From assembly GCA_003152975.1 (NCBI GenBank), contig PMBP01000139.1:1-9228 (forward strand): a DNA stretch of 9,228 nucleotides. Direction: 5' to 3'. The translations under genes and the position numbers were made by a program. Below, one piece after another: positions 6,249 through 9,228 of this stretch. Under the pieces are notes generated by a model. That model did not search any database. It was not told the origin of the DNA and was given only the letters and a program-made list of their open reading frames with translations. This DNA comes from Phycisphaerales bacterium. Its GTDB lineage: Bacteria; Planctomycetota; Phycisphaerae; Sedimentisphaerales; Anaerohalosphaeraceae. Position 1 is the stretch's first letter; each line of letters opens with the position of its first letter.

Positions 6249-8489
6249 TCAGTTTGATTTGGAGGGGGAACTGGGATTGACCGAAGAAGGTCCCGCTCCG
6301 GCCGCCGGAGAGGGAATGGCCGGAGCTTCCGAACCCGGCTTGGTAGCGGTTGGCGTTGGGACCGGCGGCAGATACTCCTTCTGCCACGCCTTGAGTTGTT
6401 CCGACCAGTGGGGCCATACCGTTCCCGTCGGCGCCGCAATCGCGCCCAGGGCATTGATCAGGGCTGCCTTGGTTTCCTTCGTCACCGTCCCGGAATTCAG
6501 ATAGGTCTGAACCAGAACGATCAGGGCATCGTCGGACTTCAGGTCCTTTTGTTCGATCAGCCGCCGCGAGAAAACCCCCACCGCCCGCGCAATATCCCCA
6601 ACCGACAGATACCGCCCCAGCAACTCCATCCGCACCGCCAGTAGTGAGACGGCGTTCTTCTCGCCCTGGAGTCGGCCCTCCACCATCCCCAGCAGTTCGG
6701 TTACGCGGGACATGTTGCCCGCATTGGTCTTGAGCTTCTCGATCCACCCCAGGATCACCACAGCCCCCTGCCGCTGCAGGATCGACGCCATCGCCGACCA
6801 CGCGGCCTCCGCCTCGCCGTTGATAGTCAGCCGATCCGACAACCAGGCCAGATCCTCTTCGTCGCCGACCTCGCCGTCCAGCCCGATCACGATCTTCCGA
6901 ACCGCCGGGCTTGGGTCATCCCCCAGCTTGCGGTCGCGAAAGGCCGCATAGGCCTGCGGCTTGCCGATATTCGCCATCCCCGTTACCGCCGCTTCCCGAA
7001 CCGTTGCATCCGCCGTATCCGACAATCCCGCCAGCAGCGCCGGCTGGTACAGCGTCGTGGCCACATCCCGCAGGGCCGTCTTTCCGCACAATTTGGCCAT
7101 CACCATCAACAACTGGCCCCGAAGCGGCCCCGTCTGGCCTTCCGTCGCCTGGTATCGGTTCAGGATCATCCGCAGGTAACTTTGCGCCACCGGCGTCTCG
7201 ATCCCATTGATCTCCAGCACTTTGCGGATCACTTCCGCCCCCGGATACACCCGGTCCGAATCCTTCTCGGCCAGGAAGGATGCCGCCAGTCGCAGCGTAT
7301 CCATCCGGACCGACGACGGCAGTTTGATTGGCGAACCCGGTGTAAAGGCGAACGAACACGCCTCCCCGAGCGCCTGGAACAACGCCAGCGCGACCTCGTT
7401 GTCTTTTTCCACCTGCAACTGGGCCAGCAACTTTTCCGCCGGATCTAATGCGCTTTTATTGGCCAGAACCCGCGCCGTCGCCAACCGCACATCCCGGTCC
7501 GGATCCAACACCAGCGACAACACCGCCGTCCGCAACTCCGACGACGCCATCGCCGCATAGGTCGAGACCTTGCTCAGAGCCCACAACCGCTCGGCCGCCA
7601 GGTCACTGGTCAACTTGGTCACCAGCATTGACGGCTTGCCCGCGTCATCCGCCGCCGCGTACTCCTTGTCCTGCATCGCCAGGTACTTCGTCTTCCAGAT
7701 ATCCCGATCCGCCCCCACCATCCGGAGTTGCTCCTGCTGGCGGGCCACGCGATCCCGCAATACCGCCATCAGATCCCGGATAAATTCCGTCGATCGGCGA
7801 TTCTGAAAGTCCTGAACCATCCCGTCCAGCGTCGCCGATCGAGTTCCTTCCGGAACCCCAAAGATCTCCTGCAGGGCCTTATCCGCCGCCGCCGCGACCG
7901 TCTTGTCGCTGTCTTTGCGAAGCGCGTGGAGCGCCGCGATCGCCTCCTTCTCCGGCCACAGCTTCAGGGCATAAATCACATTCAGCCGCGTCCGGGGCTC
8001 CAGTGTTGCGTCCGCCGCCATCTTGGACAGGGGATCAAACGCCTTCACAAACGGGTAAATCAGCAGGGCCTCCCCCGCCAGACGCGCCTCGGATATGTCC
8101 CCGGAGGACAAAATCCCCACAATGGGTTTCAGAAATTCGTCCGGCTTGCTGACCATCTCGGCCAAACCCCGGCTCTTGATCAACGCCCGGCAAATGGCCT
8201 GCCGCGTCAGGGGATTGTCTTTGGCGATCAGCGACTGCATGAGCAACTCGCGGGATGCGCTGTCGGTGTGGGGAAACAATTCCACCGCCGCGTCCATGCG
8301 GCTTTCCTCCGTCTGGCCCTGCAGCAGGGCCGTCCGGATGATCCGCAGTTGTCGCTGCGCATCGGTCTCCACCGTCGTAGCGTCGGGCTTGGGTGCCGTC
8401 GTGCCCGGGGCTTCCTGGACCCGCGCAGCAATAACACCCACACCCAGCATGCAGATCAACATCCATCCGATGATTCCCTGTCGTCTCAA
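6249..8489 (-). CDS. Secreted HEAT-repeat (armadillo-like helical) protein of unknown function
   Basis: A 746-residue protein with no enzyme motif that I recognise. An N-terminal signal (basic MRRQG, hydrophobic 6-22) is followed by a short linker and then mostly alpha-helical repeats. HEAT-like units are clearest at about 62-210, 290-345 (core DPDRDVRLATARVLANKS at 329-346) and 485-540 (ATVREAAVTGMANIGK, DPSPAVRKIVIGL). A charged segment at 235-280 could be a coiled coil, and the end (706-746) is a Pro/Ser/Ala-rich tail. HEAT arrays usually serve as protein-binding scaffolds. The start is TTG 8489, preceded by GGGAGG at about 8499-8494; an internal ATG at 8462 also has a weak AGGGA but would lose the basic start of the signal. 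The gene converges on the propeller gene with only 48 bases between stops and no visible terminator. Third codon positions are strongly G-ending. Partner unknown. Confidence 0.82.
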   Translation of the reverse strand: MRRQGIIGWMLICMLGVGVIAARVQEAPGTTAPKPDATTVETDAQRQLRIIRTALLQGQTEESRMDAAVELFPHTDSASRELLMQSLIAKDNPLTRQAICRALIKSRGLAEMVSKPDEFLKPIVGILSSGDISEARLAGEALLIYPFVKAFDPLSKMAADATLEPRTRLNVIYALKLWPEKEAIAALHALRKDSDKTVAAAADKALQEIFGVPEGTRSATLDGMVQDFQNRRSTEFIRDLMAVLRDRVARQQEQLRMVGADRDIWKTKYLAMQDKEYAAADDAGKPSMLVTKLTSDLAAERLWALSKVSTYAAMASSELRTAVLSLVLDPDRDVRLATARVLANKSALDPAEKLLAQLQVEKDNEVALALFQALGEACSFAFTPGSPIKLPSSVRMDTLRLAASFLAEKDSDRVYPGAEVIRKVLEINGIETPVAQSYLRMILNRYQATEGQTGPLRGQLLMVMAKLCGKTALRDVATTLYQPALLAGLSDTADATVREAAVTGMANIGKPQAYAAFRDRKLGDDPSPAVRKIVIGLDGEVGDEEDLAWLSDRLTINGEAEAAWSAMASILQRQGAVVILGWIEKLKTNAGNMSRVTELLGMVEGRLQGEKNAVSLLAVRMELLGRYLSVGDIARAVGVFSRRLIEQKDLKSDDALIVLVQTYLNSGTVTKETKAALINALGAIAAPTGTVWPHWSEQLKAWQKEYLPPVPTPTATKPGSEAPAIPSPAAGAGPSSVNPSSPSKSN

Positions 8490-9098
8490 CGGACCTCCCG
8501 ATCCCTGTCGCTCATTTGGAATTGCTGCTTCATAATCAACCCATCCATGCGTCTTGTTTTGCCCCGGCGGCCCTGTTGCCGAGAATACTGGTCAGCCCCA
8601 ATCCCGTCAACGGGTTTTCCCGCGATTTCTTCTGCATTTGAAAAGTTTTTTTCGTCTCGACGGTATTCCTTTCAAATCCCGCGTCCGCCCGCTCCGCCGG
8701 ACACAACTTCATCGCCTCTGATATCGATGACCCTATTCTATTAGACGCAACGGGTCCCCTTTTTATGTCAAGCCAGTTATATAGAATTCTCAATCGCCTC
8801 TGTTTGAAACGAATACCCATTGTCGAAACAGTCTCGAATCGGTTTTGCCGAAACGATCCACAATCTGTACGACTCCGGATGCAAGGATAAACCCGGAGAG
8901 ATCAAGATCCCGATTGAATGTGGAAAATTTTTTGTTTCCAAAGTCCCATAATAAGCAACCTATAACCTTCTCAGAAGCAATCTCCCCCCTATTACTCATC
9001 CCCTCGTAATATTTTAACCAAATACACTATATTGCCCAGATTAACTTTTACGATAATACACTGTAACTTGAATATTAACCATATTAACGGAGTGCGAT
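8490..9098. other. Long intergenic region between divergent HEAT and PilZ genes
   Basis: About 610 bases holding the control regions of both flanking genes. Two minus-strand open frames exist. One at 8536-8820 (94 codons) has no fitting ribosome binding site, though its last 33 codons, from an internal ATG near 8637, are GC-ending like real genes here. The other at 8790-8999 has GAGGGG touching its ATG, too close to act. Neither resembles a known family. A perfect TTGACA (minus, 8771-8766) lacks a -10 box at normal distance. A 15-codon frame (8486-8533, minus) overlaps the HEAT start. The right third (9000-9098) is very AT-rich and contains repeated TTAAC motifs before the PilZ gene. I see no RNA gene or clear terminator. 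Confidence 0.6.
9072..9089 (+). repeat. Tandem 9-base repeat just upstream of the PilZ gene
   Basis: ATATTAACC (9072-9080) is followed without a gap by ATATTAACG (9081-9089). Further TTAAC copies lie at 9014-9018 and 9041-9045 in the same orientation. The last copy overlaps the first base of the ribosome binding site GGAG (9089-9092), so binding of a protein to the DNA or mRNA here could affect PilZ expression. No well-spaced promoter was found; GATAAT at 9052-9057 is a good -10 match, but the nearest -35-like TTGCCC (9032-9037) is only 14 bases away. Confidence 0.4.
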
Positions 9099-9228
9099 AT
9101 GGCAACCACAATGGAAACAACATTGGCAGAACAGAGAAGGGATGTCCGTTCCGATTTGTCTTGGCCCGTCAGCGTCTGGCTGCCTGAAGCCAATCGCTTC
9201 TTCAACGGCCGTAGCAAGAATGTCAGCT
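9099..9228 (+). CDS. PilZ-domain protein (cyclic-di-GMP receptor), N-terminal part, cut by window edge
   Basis: The first 43 residues of a protein that begins almost directly with a PilZ domain. PilZ domains bind cyclic di-GMP through an RxxxR motif and a D/N-x-S-x-x-G motif. Here RRDVR gives Arg13-x-x-x-Arg17, and about 25 residues on N-V-S (41-43) is the start of the second motif; its glycine lies beyond the window. The hydrophobic strand PVSVWL (23-28) between them fits the beta-barrel. No signal peptide or membrane segment is seen, so the protein is probably cytoplasmic. ATG 9099 has GGAG at 9089-9092 with a 6-base gap. Its upstream region is AT-rich with TTAAC repeats. The target of the signal (motility, polysaccharide export, or a fused output domain) cannot be told from this fragment. 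Confidence 0.8.
   Translation, partial: MATTMETTLAEQRRDVRSDLSWPVSVWLPEANRFFNGRSKNVS

Noticed and set aside
6230..6261. CAAATC/GATTTG inverted repeat between the convergent stops as a shared terminator
   Set aside because: The loop is 20 bases, the stem is weak and there is no T-run on either strand.
7728..8744. A 338-codon plus-strand frame opposite the HEAT gene
   Set aside because: Its composition is that of reversed G-ending codons, it has no motif, and it runs past the HEAT start into the gap.
8738..8771. Promoter for the HEAT gene from the perfect TTGACA at 8771-8766 (minus)
   Set aside because: The nearest -10-like box, TAATAG at 8743-8738, is 22 bases away, too far for a normal sigma-70 promoter.
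8790..8999. Small minus-strand gene in the right-hand gap
   Set aside because: GAGGGG abuts the ATG with no spacing, codon use differs from the neighbours and the product matches nothing I know.

Overview
The window looks like chromosomal DNA of a Gram-negative bacterium with fairly GC-rich genes and clearly more AT-rich gaps. The clues to its lineage are a secreted PQQ-like beta-propeller opening with an N-W-P-S-W-R-G-P motif, a large secreted HEAT-repeat protein, an AlgE-like outer-membrane barrel and a short PilZ protein. Together these fit Planctomycetota (perhaps Phycisphaerae) or a related PVC lineage best. That placement is inferred from protein style; the window holds no marker gene.

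Layout: (1) 1-900, minus strand: the N-terminal 300 residues of a phenylacetate-CoA ligase-type enzyme, cut by the window edge, with its own candidate promoter. (2) 1082-2681, minus: an alginate-export-family outer-membrane barrel with a signal peptide and a strong intrinsic terminator. (3) 2682-3261: a gap with no convincing gene. (4) 3262-4062, minus: a metal-dependent amidohydrolase (Amidohydro_2-type TIM barrel). (5) 4063-4161: a short divergent control region with two inverted repeats, one overlapping the ribosome binding site of the next gene. (6) 4162-6200, plus: a probable two-gene operon of a lipoprotein cyclophilin-type peptidyl-prolyl isomerase and an exported PQQ-like beta-propeller protein, 23 bases apart. 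(7) 6249-8489, minus and convergent: a 746-residue exported HEAT-repeat protein starting at TTG. (8) 8490-9098: a second long gap, AT-rich at its right end. (9) 9099 to the end, plus: the N-terminus of a PilZ-domain (cyclic-di-GMP receptor) protein, cut by the window edge.

The common theme of the middle genes is the cell envelope: an outer-membrane barrel, a lipoprotein foldase, a beta-propeller that may act as a periplasmic scaffold, and a secreted helical-repeat protein. The ligase and amidohydrolase are cytoplasmic metabolic enzymes with no obvious link to each other. I see no mobile element, CRISPR array, rRNA or intact tRNA. No strong candidate for a new multi-gene system is visible. The points most worth a second look are the hairpin over the isomerase start, the tandem repeats before the PilZ gene, and the mirrored C-ending versus G-ending codon use of opposite-strand genes.
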